Below are positions 33,089-42,141 of a DNA stretch of 64,000 nucleotides, piece after piece (position 1 is the first letter of the stretch; each line of letters begins with the position of its first letter). The position numbers and the translations under genes are program-made. The stretch is taken from the NCBI GenBank assembly GCA_963847145.1, contig CAWJYN010000003.1:186001-250000 (forward strand). Direction: 5' to 3'. The notes beneath the pieces were generated by a model that did not search any database, was not told the origin of the DNA, and was given only the letters and a program-made list of their open reading frames with translations. The stretch comes from JABFRJ01 sp963847145. Lineage in GTDB: Bacteria > Pseudomonadota > Alphaproteobacteria > Rhizobiales > Hyphomicrobiaceae.

Positions 33089-34789
33089 CTACCCCGACCA
33101 CCCCGGACCGAGGATCTGCGGAGGCAGATCGCGGCCACGGGCCACTGCAATGATCTCGATGGGCTTTGCGACACCACGCACTTCGATGCTTTCGCCACTG
33201 CGCGCGGCGTCCGTCCAACCGGCGAAATCGGCCACATCGCGCGAAATGATCAGCTGGCAACCCTTCTGCTTGGTCAGTGCTTCGAGACGGCTTGCCGCGT
33301 TCACGGTGTGGCCGATCACCGTCATGTCGATGGCATCACCCCACCCGATACGGCCGAGCAGCAGCGGCCCCGCATGAATGCCGATGCCAACGCGCATCGG
33401 CTCAAACAATTCGTCCGCCATCCGCGCATTGAAGTGATCGAGGGCGAGATCGATGGCACGCGCTGCCTGCAGCGCTTCGCGGCAGCCGGCTTCTGGCCCA
33501 TTGGTGCGGCCAAACACGGCGAGTAAGCCGTCGCCGAGAAACTTGTCGATCACGCCGCCGTGGGTGGTGATGGCGCGGCCGGTCGCTGCGAAGAATTCGT
33601 TGAGGATATAGACGACATCGTAGGGGAGCTTCTGCTCCATGTGACGCGTGAAGTTTCTGACATCGAGGAACATCAGCACCAGAATGCGCTCGACGCCGCC
33701 CTGTTCGGCTTCTGCTGTGTCCAGCGCCGCCGTGGTCACCGTGGCACCGCGTAACAGCCGGGCCACGGTGATGTTGGTCCGCGGCCGCACCTGGCAGGCC
33801 AACCGTACGTTGGATGGCGCATCAATGCTGGCGAGCGTGGATTTCTCACTCACGTCGGCGGGTGGCAGTTTTTCGAAACCCCGATCAATCCGGACGCGGC
33901 ATGTCGAGCAGCGGTTGCGCCCGCCACAGATGGCGGCGAGCGGAACGCCATGAATTCGCGAGATCTCCAGCAGTGTCGGACCCACCGGCGTGGTGATCGT
34001 CGGGCCGCCGATGTAGGTCACGGTGATTGTGGGGGCGGAACGCAGCCGATGCTGCCGCCAGCCGATGGCGCCCGCCGCCATCGCGAGTGCGCCCAGAAAC
34101 CCGAGGATCACCTGTCCGCGCAGCGTCTCGAGACGCAACTCCCCCAGTGCGTCGGGCCAGCGCGCCGTAGCCTTGATCCCGGCGAGGCCGTCAGGCGTTG
34201 CGGCCAGCGCCGCGACTTCGCGCCCAGCCACCACGAAACCAACCAATGCCGCCAATGGCAAGACCACCGCGGCGACCAGCAACACCTGTGCGGCGCTTCG
34301 ATAGCGGGGATCGGTGCGCAGAACCGAATGCACACCGGCGCAGCCGTGCCCCCAAATGACGGCCACCAAAACCGTCTGCCACAGCGCTTGCTCCGGCCAT
34401 AGCCGCGCGAGCACATAGAGATAACTGTCGGTGAGGCCCAACAGGCTGGCAGCGCCACGCGTGTCGACAATGTGCGGAAACAGCAGGAACGGGACCAGCA
34501 GCCCAAGCCCGATTTGGGCCGCCTCGGCTGGCTCCATGCGCCAGGTCAACCGGCTGGCAAGCTTGACCAACGAGAGTGCGATATGGATGCCCAGGGCGCC
34601 CGCGAGGATAATCGTGCCAGGCCAGGAGCGCGTGATCGCGGTGCGCCAGTATTGGACGGTCAGCATCGTATCGAGGCTGATCAGGCCGAGCGCATGATTG
34701 ATCAAGTGCAGCGCTGCAAACGCGAACAAGACGAGCCCACCGGTGACCCGCAGGCGATACGCCGTATCTTCCCGCAGCCAGTCACCCAC
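33089..34789 (-). CDS. cyaC: Membrane-bound adenylate cyclase with diheme-B-like anchor and [2Fe-2S] domain
   Basis: The protein has 566 residues from GTG 34789. Residues 1-250 hold about six helices with His28, His32, His69, His106, His148 and His154, resembling the heme-b tetra-histidine anchor of diheme succinate:quinone oxidoreductases. A [2Fe-2S] ferredoxin domain follows (Cys288, 294, 297, 332). The class III cyclase is at 370-540, with metal aspartates Asp376 and Asp420, the ATP-selecting Lys416, and Asn497 and Arg501. This is the CyaC layout, described in Sinorhizobium meliloti as responding to quinone redox state. No ATG lies before 34972 in frame, so the GTG was chosen by homology. 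Confidence 0.85.
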   Translation of the reverse strand: MGDWLREDTAYRLRVTGGLVLFAFAALHLINHALGLISLDTMLTVQYWRTAITRSWPGTIILAGALGIHIALSLVKLASRLTWRMEPAEAAQIGLGLLVPFLLFPHIVDTRGAASLLGLTDSYLYVLARLWPEQALWQTVLVAVIWGHGCAGVHSVLRTDPRYRSAAQVLLVAAVVLPLAALVGFVVAGREVAALAATPDGLAGIKATARWPDALGELRLETLRGQVILGFLGALAMAAGAIGWRQHRLRSAPTITVTYIGGPTITTPVGPTLLEISRIHGVPLAAICGGRNRCSTCRVRIDRGFEKLPPADVSEKSTLASIDAPSNVRLACQVRPRTNITVARLLRGATVTTAALDTAEAEQGGVERILVLMFLDVRNFTRHMEQKLPYDVVYILNEFFAATGRAITTHGGVIDKFLGDGLLAVFGRTNGPEAGCREALQAARAIDLALDHFNARMADELFEPMRVGIGIHAGPLLLGRIGWGDAIDMTVIGHTVNAASRLEALTKQKGCQLIISRDVADFAGWTDAARSGESIEVRGVAKPIEIIAVARGRDLPPQILGPGWSG

Positions 34790-34871
34790 CGTGCTTGCAC
34801 CGCCTCTGGCCCACGCTGCGCGCTCCCGCGCGCCATCGCGTTTGCTTATAGTCTGCGCCGCGCGCGGCGGT

Positions 34872-34914
34872 CTAGGGTCGTTCCGCTCTTGGCGGAATCG
34901 AGGAACGACCCTAG
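34872..34914. repeat. Perfect 13-bp stem hairpin upstream of cyaC
   Basis: CTAGGGTCGTTCC (34872-34884) pairs exactly with GGAACGACCCTAG (34902-34914) around a 17-nt loop. An alternative inner stem TTCCGC/GCGGAA is possible. It has no U-run, so it is not a typical terminator. Confidence 0.8.
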
Positions 34915-34928
34915 CTCTTTGTTTGGTC

Positions 34929-34972
34929 GTGCTTCCTTCGGGAAAACCGCTGCACACTTTTCCCGGAAGCAC
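34929..34972. repeat. Rhizobiales-type palindromic element
   Basis: Outer arms GTGCTTCC (34929-34936) and GGAAGCAC (34965-34972) enclose GGGAAAA (34940-34946) and TTTTCCC (34958-34964). The core GGGAAAACCGCTGCACACTTTTCCC matches the GGAAAAGTGTGCAGCGGTTTTCC palindrome common between genes in Hyphomicrobiales. Confidence 0.75.
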
Positions 34973-35013
34973 TCTCGCGGGACCTCATCCCGCGCCAACC
35001 CCACGTGCCTCAC

Positions 35014-35943
35014 TTAAGCCGATGCCCCGAAGTCCATTTTGAAGCCGTGCTCCGCTTCCAGCAGGGCGATGGCCTTCCTGACGTCGGCTGCCGGCAGCTC
35101 GACGAACGGCGGCCGCAGTTTGGCCCAGCCTGGATCGCCGCGGTAATGTGCGACGATGGCCTTGATGAAGGGGATCATATTGAGCGATTGGAAGACCTTG
35201 CGTACGTCGCCAATCTTGGCCTGCAACGCATCTGCCTCGGGCTGCTGCCAGTTCTGATAGACTTTGTAGAGCGCCGCCGCGTTGATGTTGGCCGACGCCG
35301 AAATCGTACCCGATGACCCAGCCCGCAAGCCGTCCAGCAGATAGGCTTCCGAACCTGGAAAAATCTCGAGATCGGGATAGGCTTCGAGGATCGACTTGGT
35401 CGTCGCCCAGTCGCCGGACGAATCTTTCAGACCAACCACGGTCTCGGGATACGCCTTCTTCAGGCGTCCGATCAGCGGTAACGAGATGCCAACCTGCGCG
35501 ATCGGCGGAATATGATAGAGGTAGACCTTCAGCCGATCATCCCCCACAGCCTCGATGACTTCTGAGAAGTAGCGGTAAAGTCCCTCTTCACTCGGACCCT
35601 TGTAGTAGAACGGCGGCAGCATCAAGCAACCGCCACACTCCAGCTCGACCGCATGCTGCGTCAGCGTGATCGCATCGGTGACCGAGCACATGCCCGTGCC
35701 CGGCAGCAGTTTCGCTGCATCAAGGCCGGCATCCACCAGCTCTTCGAGCAACTCCATCCGCTCATCAAGGCCCAGCGAATTCGCCTCGCTGGTTGTGCCG
35801 AAGGGTGCCAACCCCGTGCATCCGTTGGCCATCAGCCACTCGGCATGCGTGATGAAGCGATCCGGATCTGGCGCGCCATCCTCACCGAAGGGCGTGATCA
35901 GTGGCGCGATAACGCCGGAGAAGTTCTTCTTTTTTGCAGCCAC
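35014..35943 (-). CDS. Dihydrodipicolinate-synthase family protein
   Basis: The protein has 309 residues with the DapA TIM-barrel. The Schiff-base lysine is Lys173 in VVGLKDSSGDW and the relay tyrosine Tyr143 in YLYHIPPI. The pyruvate site reads GTTSE in FGTTSEANSL, close to the family GTTGE. It is a second DapA-family gene in the window and is probably not the lysine-pathway enzyme. It may be a 2-keto-3-deoxy sugar acid or related aldolase. It ends 28 bp before the GST gene on the same strand, so both may be co-transcribed. Confidence 0.85.
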   Translation of the reverse strand: MAAKKKNFSGVIAPLITPFGEDGAPDPDRFITHAEWLMANGCTGLAPFGTTSEANSLGLDERMELLEELVDAGLDAAKLLPGTGMCSVTDAITLTQHAVELECGGCLMLPPFYYKGPSEEGLYRYFSEVIEAVGDDRLKVYLYHIPPIAQVGISLPLIGRLKKAYPETVVGLKDSSGDWATTKSILEAYPDLEIFPGSEAYLLDGLRAGSSGTISASANINAAALYKVYQNWQQPEADALQAKIGDVRKVFQSLNMIPFIKAIVAHYRGDPGWAKLRPPFVELPAADVRKAIALLEAEHGFKMDFGASA

Positions 35944-35970
35944 GGGCGCAGTCCTTCAATGAGAGAGTGG

Positions 35971-36603
35971 TCAAGCCGGCATGGGGATCAACGGCTGCTT
36001 GACCGGCACGTGATAGCCACGCTGCACAGCTGGCCGGTTGGCAATCTCCACATACCAGCGCTTCACGTTCGGATACGTGTTGAGATCAATGCCCTGCCAC
36101 TCGAAGCGCGAAATCCATGGCCAGATCGACATATCCGCAATCGAATACTCACCGGCCACGAACGGTGCCAGCGCCAGCTGCCGGTCGAGCACGCCATAGA
36201 GCCGCTTGGCTTCCTTGCTGAAGCGCTCCTCGGCGTAGGGTGCCTTGCCCGCGTTGTACTTCACAAAATGATGGACCTGTCCGAGCATCGGCCCAAGCCC
36301 GCCCATCTGCCACATCAACCATTGCACCGTGTGGGCCCGCGCCTTCGGCTCTTTTGGCAAGAACTTGCCGGTCTTTTCGGCCAGATACAGTAGGATCGCG
36401 CCGGACTCAAACAACGCCAGCCCGGTGTCTTTATCGACGATCGCCGGAATGCGATTGTTCGGCGAGATCTTCAAGAAATCCGGCTTGAACTGCTCGTCTT
36501 TGTTGATGTCAACCGCATGCGCCGCGTACGTCAGCCCACACTCCTCCAACATGATGGAGACCTTCCGCCCGTTGGGCGTGGACCATGTGTAAAAATCGAT
36601 CAT
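35971..36603 (-). CDS. Glutathione S-transferase, YfcG-like (Nu class)
   Basis: The protein has 210 residues. The thioredoxin-fold N-terminus begins IDFYTWSTPNGRKVSIMLEE, and the glutathione site is in SPNNRIPAIVDKD followed by LFESGAILLYLAEKTGKF. The TPNG motif and the absence of a Cys or Tyr at the usual place point to the YfcG disulfide-reductase class. It is upstream of the DapA-family gene with 27 bp between. The physiological substrate is unknown. Confidence 0.88.
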   Translation of the reverse strand: MIDFYTWSTPNGRKVSIMLEECGLTYAAHAVDINKDEQFKPDFLKISPNNRIPAIVDKDTGLALFESGAILLYLAEKTGKFLPKEPKARAHTVQWLMWQMGGLGPMLGQVHHFVKYNAGKAPYAEERFSKEAKRLYGVLDRQLALAPFVAGEYSIADMSIWPWISRFEWQGIDLNTYPNVKRWYVEIANRPAVQRGYHVPVKQPLIPMPA

Positions 36604-36688
36604 CGGGGCTCCGGAGAGGGCGTTGTCAGTTCAATTGCGACGGACACTAGGCCAGCAGACCGCCGGGGGCAATTCTGGGCCTTATTTC

Positions 36689-36724
36689 TGGGCCTGGTTT
36701 ATGGGCCTGGTTTATGGGCCGGTT
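36689..36724. repeat. 13-bp tandem repeat TGGGCCTGGTTTA
   Basis: Two perfect copies and most of a third lie between the GST start and the GNAT stop, with a degenerate copy just before. It is probably a replication-slippage product. Confidence 0.75.
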
Positions 36725-36756
36725 CCGGCGATGAGTGGTGGCAGGCGCCTACCACC

Positions 36757-37254
36757 CTAAAGGTCGAGAGACAGATAGATCGTGCCGGGGACGGGGTTCT
36801 CGTAGTAGGGCGCGGTCGGCTGAAAGCCGAGTGAGACATACAGCAGCTGGGCTGTCCGCATCACCGCCAGCGTATCCAGCACGACCCGCTGGTAGCCAGC
36901 CACTTTGGCGACGCCCAACATCTTGCCAGCCAGCTGCCGCCCGAGATCATGACCACGCGCTTCTGGCCGGACATAAAGACGCTTGATCTCGCAGGTCTCT
37001 GAAACAACCGATGGCCTGAGGGCAACACAGCCGACCGGCTGGCCCGCAACGCCGCGCGCAAGCAGCATGGCGCCAAACGGAGGCGCATATTTTCCTGGCA
37101 ACCCAGCCAACTCTTCGTCCACGTTCTGGAAGGACAGATCGATGCCGAGACCAGCGATATACTCGGCAAAAAGCGCGCGCACGCAGCCGATGTCGTCCGG
37201 CGTCGTTGCGTGCGCAATCGTGATCGGAGGCGGCGTGATCGGAGGCGGCGTCAT
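36757..37254 (-). CDS. GNAT-family N-acetyltransferase
   Basis: The protein has 165 residues with a GNAT fold. The acetyl-CoA site is visible as VRPEARGHDLGRQLAGKML and the later strand as VLDTLAVMRTAQLLYVSLGF. The N-terminus carries a Pro-rich duplication (ITPPPITPPPIT) encoded by a perfect 15-bp tandem repeat at 37221-37250. A start within or after the repeat would still leave a complete domain. The substrate is unknown. Confidence 0.85.
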   Translation of the reverse strand: MTPPPITPPPITIAHATTPDDIGCVRALFAEYIAGLGIDLSFQNVDEELAGLPGKYAPPFGAMLLARGVAGQPVGCVALRPSVVSETCEIKRLYVRPEARGHDLGRQLAGKMLGVAKVAGYQRVVLDTLAVMRTAQLLYVSLGFQPTAPYYENPVPGTIYLSLDL

Positions 37255-37287
37255 CTGAGGAGCCTCAAGCTAGACGTGGCGCATCAC

Positions 37288-38205
37288 TCATAACAGCCGC
37301 ACCGCGATCACCCACGCCGTCACGAAGATCGGCGATAGGGCTGTTGTAATGACCACAGCGGTGGAAATAAACTCCGGCTCGGTTTTGTACTCGACCGCAA
37401 AGATCGTGAGCAGCACGCCGACCGGTGTCGCCGCCGCCACCACCAGCACGTTGGTGATCTCGCGCGGGAAATCCAGCGCGGTGCACAGCCCCCAGGCCAG
37501 CACTGGCGCGATCAGAAATCGCAGCAGCAGCAGCAACGCCTGTGGCACCACCTCAAAGCGCGCGATCTTGCTCTCGGCGACCTGCGCGCCCAGCGTATAA
37601 AGCGCCAGCGGTGTGAAGATGGAGCCGAGCAGCACCATCGGCTGCGACACCACCGGTGGCAACTCCACATCGAACCCACGCAGCGCCAGCCCCAACGCGA
37701 CCGACGGCATCAGCGGTGTGGAGAAGGCACTTTTGAGCTTACCGAGCTTGCTGGCGCCGGCCGGTGCCAGCAGTGCCACACCCAGCGTGCAGATCAGCGT
37801 CGTCGCCACCACCGTCATCACCGTCATGTAGATGACCGAGCTGGAGCCGAACGCAAGCTGCGCCACCGGGATGCCGAAGAAGCCGACGTTGGCATAGCCG
37901 CTGCCGAGCCCCATCATCGGCCCCAGGGTCGAGCGCTGCCGGAAGATCGCCGCTGTGATCCAACCGATCGGGATCATCAGCGTGAACAGCAAAAACCCCG
38001 CCCCCAGCACCGGCCAGATGGCCGACAGGGGCTGCTTCGCCGACGCCAGAAAGTGCACCAGAAAGGCTGGCATCACGACATAGACCTGCACGCGATTGAG
38101 CGTGCCGATGTCCAGCTTCAACCGGCCCTGCAGCGCATAGCCCAGCACCACCAGGGTGATGATCGGCAATGTGACCTTGGTCAAAATGTCGAGAAAAAGT
38201 TCCAT
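37288..38205 (-). CDS. AEC-family transporter (auxin efflux carrier-like)
   Basis: The protein has 305 residues and about ten hydrophobic helices. The conserved segments GLGSGYANVGFFGIPVAQLA and AAATPVGVLLTIFAVEY mark the AEC family, which includes malonate, malate and auxin carriers. ATG at 38205 was chosen; the frame to 38661 would run into the divergent SDR gene. The substrate is not predictable. Confidence 0.9.
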   Translation of the reverse strand: MELFLDILTKVTLPIITLVVLGYALQGRLKLDIGTLNRVQVYVVMPAFLVHFLASAKQPLSAIWPVLGAGFLLFTLMIPIGWITAAIFRQRSTLGPMMGLGSGYANVGFFGIPVAQLAFGSSSVIYMTVMTVVATTLICTLGVALLAPAGASKLGKLKSAFSTPLMPSVALGLALRGFDVELPPVVSQPMVLLGSIFTPLALYTLGAQVAESKIARFEVVPQALLLLLRFLIAPVLAWGLCTALDFPREITNVLVVAAATPVGVLLTIFAVEYKTEPEFISTAVVITTALSPIFVTAWVIAVRLL

Positions 38206-38404
38206 GAGGGCGGGCACATCAAAACCGGTGGGAGCGCCCCCTATGACTGCGCGCACCACCGCTGCCAATGCGGCACGAACAGCCGCAGGGCACGTATGCA
38301 CACTCGTGGTGACGGCTGCCACGCAATCGGCCACCCGCTTGTCCCGCACCGCTGCGTGGTGCCACACTTGGCCTGCCACGCAAACCAGCCCCGGAGCCTT
38401 CCCT
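38206..38404. promoter_or_regulatory. Divergent promoter region between the AEC transporter and an SDR gene
   Basis: This 199-bp non-coding spacer must hold promoters for both divergent genes. No clear -35/-10 pair, operator palindrome or regulator gene was recognised. Confidence 0.4.
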
Positions 38405-39157
38405 ATGCGCCTCGCCAATAAGATTGCGATCATTACGGGTTCCGGTTCTGGCATTGGAGCGGCGACGGCGAAGCGCTTTGTGGAGGAGGGGGCGACTGTC
38501 ATTGTTGCGGACAAGAATTTGCCGGCTGCAGAGGCCGTTGCTGGCGCGCTCGGCCAATCTGCGCGGGCGATTGCGTGTGATGTGTCCAAGATCGACGACG
38601 TCCGCGCGCTGATCGAGGGCACCGCCAAGCGGCACGGCCGGCTCGACATTCTGGTCAACAACGCGGGCTATGGCATCAAAGGTTCGGTGGTGGAGACCAG
38701 CGAGGCGGACTGGGATGCGCTGATGAGCGTCAACATCAAAGGCGTTTTCCTCGGCTGCAAGATCGCTATCCCGATCATGGCGGCGCAGGGCGGTGGCGCG
38801 ATTGTCAACACGGCGTCGACGACCTCGCGCGTCGGCATTACAGATCGCGCCGCCTACGTCACATCGAAGGGTGCTGTCGCGGCGATGACGCGGGCCATGG
38901 CGCTTGATCATGTGCATCAGAATATCCGCATCAATGCCGTTGGCCCGGGCACCATCGGCAGTTCCTACTTCGACGAGATGTTTAAAAAGGCGCCCGATCC
39001 GGCTGGGTTGCGCCGCAGCCTGGAGGTGCGCCAGCCGATGAACCGGCTGGGTACGCCGTTGGAAATTGCCAACGCGATCTTGTTTTTGGCCAGCGACGAA
39101 GCCTCGTTCTGCACGGGCAGCGTGTTGTTTGCGGATGGCGGCTGGACGGCGCGGTGA
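38405..39157 (+). CDS. Short-chain dehydrogenase/reductase
   Basis: The protein has 250 residues. The NAD(P) motif TGSGSGIG, the ILVNNAGYG motif and the catalytic Ser/Tyr/Lys (NTASTTSRVG then YVTSKGA) are visible. The C-terminal FLASDEASFCTGSVLFADGGWT is the standard SDR end. The start at 38405 follows from homology; the longer frame to 38156 overlaps the AEC gene. It is divergent from the AEC gene. The substrate is unknown. Confidence 0.9.
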   Translation: MRLANKIAIITGSGSGIGAATAKRFVEEGATVIVADKNLPAAEAVAGALGQSARAIACDVSKIDDVRALIEGTAKRHGRLDILVNNAGYGIKGSVVETSEADWDALMSVNIKGVFLGCKIAIPIMAAQGGGAIVNTASTTSRVGITDRAAYVTSKGAVAAMTRAMALDHVHQNIRINAVGPGTIGSSYFDEMFKKAPDPAGLRRSLEVRQPMNRLGTPLEIANAILFLASDEASFCTGSVLFADGGWTAR

Positions 39158-39278
39158 TAGCGGCGTGATCGTTAACCCATGCCTGTATCCAGCATAGCAA
39201 AAAGATAGCACAGAAGGGTCACCCTCGCCTAGCTGGGTGTTTACCTAGGGGGACCCGGCATGGCTGCCCATCGGCGCT

Positions 39279-40070
39279 TCAGAACAGCGAGTAGCCGCCA
39301 TCGATGACGAAGGTGTCGCCGGTGTGATAGCGCGAGGCGCTGCTCATCAGATAGACGGCGATGCCGCCGAAGTCGTCGCCGGTGCCCCAGCGCCGCATGG
39401 GGATACGCGGCATGACGTTGGCGGTGAACTTCTCGTTCGATGTCGCGTTGGCCGTCATGTTGGTTTCGATCCAGCCGGGCAGGATGGAGTGGGCGCGCAC
39501 ACCATAGCGGGCAAACTCCACCGACATGGCGCGGGCCATGGAGATCAATCCGCCTTTGGTGGCCGCATAGTGCTCGCTGCGGGCGGCGCCTTCGATGGCT
39601 GCCAGTGACGCCGTGCCGACGAGCACGCCGCCGGACTTGTCGCCCTTGGCCGCCCGCTCGACCATGTGCTTGGCGGCCGCGCGAAAGGTGTAAAACGCGC
39701 CATCCAGATTGATGCGCATGACGCGGCGCCATTCGTCGCTGGTCATCTCGGCGAAAGACGGCGCACCGCCACGGCCCGACACACCCGCATTCGCAAAGCA
39801 GCCGTCGACACGGCCGAGTTGCGTGACGGTTTCGGCGAAGGCTTGGCTGACCGCCGCTTCGTCGCCCACGTCGCATGCGAGCGTCAGCACCTTGCGGCCA
39901 GCTTTGTCCAGCGCCGCCTTAGCGGCCGCGTTCTTGGCCGCGTTGGTGCCCCAGATGGCGATATCGGCCCCTGCCTCTGCCATGGCCCGCGCCATGCCCA
40001 ATCCGATGCCGCTGTTGCCGCCGGTGACGAGTGCGACTTTGCCTGTCAAATCAAACGGTGCGTAGGGCAT
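39279..40070 (-). CDS. Short-chain dehydrogenase/reductase
   Basis: The protein has 263 residues. Visible are TGGNSGIGLGMARA, the altered FANAGVSG motif, and the catalytic Tyr/Lys in HYAATKGGLISMAR. The C-terminal SRYHTGDTFVIDGGYSLF is normal. It is a second SDR in tail-to-tail arrangement with the first. The two are only moderately similar, so this is not a recent duplication. The substrate is unknown. Confidence 0.9.
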   Translation of the reverse strand: MPYAPFDLTGKVALVTGGNSGIGLGMARAMAEAGADIAIWGTNAAKNAAAKAALDKAGRKVLTLACDVGDEAAVSQAFAETVTQLGRVDGCFANAGVSGRGGAPSFAEMTSDEWRRVMRINLDGAFYTFRAAAKHMVERAAKGDKSGGVLVGTASLAAIEGAARSEHYAATKGGLISMARAMSVEFARYGVRAHSILPGWIETNMTANATSNEKFTANVMPRIPMRRWGTGDDFGGIAVYLMSSASRYHTGDTFVIDGGYSLF

Positions 40071-40727
40071 GGGCGCGGCCTTTCAGAGGGAGGACTGGCC
40101 GCAGATTGAGACGGGCCCGGGCGGCTGGCAAGCGTTGCGATCCCTGGCGTCGCGATCCCTGGCCCGCGACATCTGTTTGACGTCAGCCAGCACCAGATTG
40201 GCCACAGTGTCCAGACTGCGAAAGCAAGCGGGCCTAGGCACCTACGCCATGCAGCCGATCAAGGGTACCAAGATTCGCGGAGTGGCAGATGGTCAACAAG
40301 ACAGCGAACGGTCAGCAGAAACACGGAGCGGCTGAAGTTGGCTTTGAAGAGGGACTAAAAGGTCGCGGTTTATAGGCCTATTGTCCCCAGACCAAGCAAC
40401 GACCGGATAACACAAAAATAACACTCCGGTGCCAAAGCCCGACGTCTCAATCGCTTCTGCTTGTCACCTCAAATCTTGAACTCGCTTCGTCCAGCGGCGC
40501 ATGCGCTGCCACCGGTCCATCTGAGAGCTGAGCACTGCCGTTGCCAGCTATCAGATCAAAGAATGCTCTAGCTCACCCAAGGCACGCCCCCAAGGCATAA
40601 GTGTTGTTGGCATTGCGTGGAAAAAGCACCTCGACTGGCTTGACAGACAACACCACGTGCGGTCTTCACTACGAAGATCAACAGCATAATGCATAATGAC
40701 AACGGTGTGGCGCATCTGGGAGACTTG
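40071..40727. other. Long intergenic region before the surface-lipoprotein gene
   Basis: No supported gene lies in these ~657 bp. An 88-codon plus-strand frame and a minus-strand frame entering the lipoprotein gene are poor candidates. A 15-bp direct repeat GCGATCCCTGGCGTC occurs at 40137 and 40152. A TTGACA at 40640-40645 could be a -35 element but has no convincing -10. GGGAG at 40718-40722 is the likely ribosome site. The composition looks less GC-rich than the flanks, consistent with an island boundary. Confidence 0.45.
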
Positions 40728-42077
40728 ATGCTTGGAAAACGATTATTTTTGCAGCGGCTTGAATTGTCAGCGATTGCGGCCATAGCGGCAGCGCTTTTGG
40801 CTGGCTGTGGCAAAGGCAGCAGCAGCAGTAGCACCACATCGGCGCTCACCACTGGATCGACGACTGCCGCAGCTACGACGAGCGGCTCAACAACGACCAC
40901 CAGCAGCTCAACGACAACCAGCACACCGAAAACGGCAGCCAGCATCGGCAACTCGCTCTATGTCACGATGACCAACCCTGTCGAGCAGAACAACGGGACC
41001 CCACTCGGTAAAATCACCAGCGTATCCGCCGACACTGGATCTCAAACAACGGCGAGCTTCCCTCGCGGAAACTGGGCCGTAGCCGATCCAGGCACGATAC
41101 CGAAAGACGACGGCGGCAATCCACAGTGGATCGTATCACAGTACAATAACGTCATTGGTACTGACCCAAACGCCAAGATCTATCTGCGCACAGGGACTAA
41201 CAACGCAAGCGTGACCGGTGGGCCCGCTGGCATGTCCTCGTTTTCGGGCTCGTCGAGTACGACTGAGTACTACCTGTCGAATTGCGCGCCCGGAACGGGC
41301 GGGACCTGTATTGTCTACGGGACGCAGTCCAACCCGCAAGATAACAACGTCGCGACCCAGAACGGCGTTGCCGTGACCGAAAACACCGTGAAAGTCGGCA
41401 CCGTCAACATCAAGGGCGGATCAGTCTCGAACCAGCAAGACAACACACTGCAATACGTTCAGGCCGGAAATTCCACTACTTCAGAGCTGAGCTACACGAT
41501 TTCGGCCACCAAGGACGGAGCCAGCTGGCAGCAGCTCCCAAACGGATTATTCTTCAATCCCCAGAGCACTGGGTCCGGGACCCAAGGTTACTTTTTTACG
41601 GGAACTGCAACACCAACCACTGACATGGCAACTTTGAAGTCCAGCCAGGTAACCGCCAATTACTATGGTCAGTTCAACGGTTCAGAATTGACCGATACCA
41701 CCCGTCGTCAACTCTCCGGAAGTACCTACCTCAATGCAAACTTCGGCACCGGGAAGATCAGCGGCAACGTTTCGAACATGCAAGCCTATTCCAATTGCAA
41801 TGGGCAGTGCACCCAGTCGGCTGCGGGTTACAATTTGAACGTGAACGGTACAATTACTGGAACTCAGTATTCCGGCACGACGCAGTTCGCAACCGCCACA
41901 ACTAGTCCGCCTACGGGTGCTGCAACCGGCCTATCCGGCACCGGCAACCTTGTTGGCGGTTTCTTCGGCCCGAGCGCGGCGGAGACCGGTGGTGCAGTGC
42001 GCGTGAACGGCTCTGCTCCCGGTGTCACTGGTACGAACACGACCGTAATCGGTGCCTACGGCGCCAAAAAGCAATAA
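40728..42077 (+). CDS. Surface lipoprotein with TbpB-like beta-barrel, Slam-dependent type
   Basis: The protein has 449 residues. A lipobox LLAGC puts the acylated cysteine at residue 27. A Ser/Thr-rich, mucin-like linker of about 35-40 residues follows. The C-terminal ~140 (310-449) form the TbpB-type eight-strand barrel, ending GGFFGPSAAETGGAVRV and VIGAYGAKKQ. This ending is the hallmark of Slam-dependent surface lipoproteins. The middle has no recognised ligand domain. ATG at 40728 was chosen for GGGAG; 40689 is possible. It is followed 64 bp later by the Slam gene. Confidence 0.82.
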   Translation: MLGKRLFLQRLELSAIAAIAAALLAGCGKGSSSSSTTSALTTGSTTAAATTSGSTTTTSSSTTTSTPKTAASIGNSLYVTMTNPVEQNNGTPLGKITSVSADTGSQTTASFPRGNWAVADPGTIPKDDGGNPQWIVSQYNNVIGTDPNAKIYLRTGTNNASVTGGPAGMSSFSGSSSTTEYYLSNCAPGTGGTCIVYGTQSNPQDNNVATQNGVAVTENTVKVGTVNIKGGSVSNQQDNTLQYVQAGNSTTSELSYTISATKDGASWQQLPNGLFFNPQSTGSGTQGYFFTGTATPTTDMATLKSSQVTANYYGQFNGSELTDTTRRQLSGSTYLNANFGTGKISGNVSNMQAYSNCNGQCTQSAAGYNLNVNGTITGTQYSGTTQFATATTSPPTGAATGLSGTGNLVGGFFGPSAAETGGAVRVNGSAPGVTGTNTTVIGAYGAKKQ

Positions 42078-42141
42078 AACTGAATTGAAAACCGGTCGAC
42101 CTGCCTGTGTTACACAGGCGGCTGTAAGGCATCGCTTCTAC

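Noticed and set aside
38219..39211. A 330-codon minus-strand frame opposite the SDR gene
   Set aside because: Low-complexity Arg-rich translation opposite a complete SDR with all motifs.
40069..40335. 88-codon plus-strand frame before the lipoprotein gene
   Set aside because: It lacks a ribosome site, has no recognisable pattern and overlaps the SDR start and short direct repeats.
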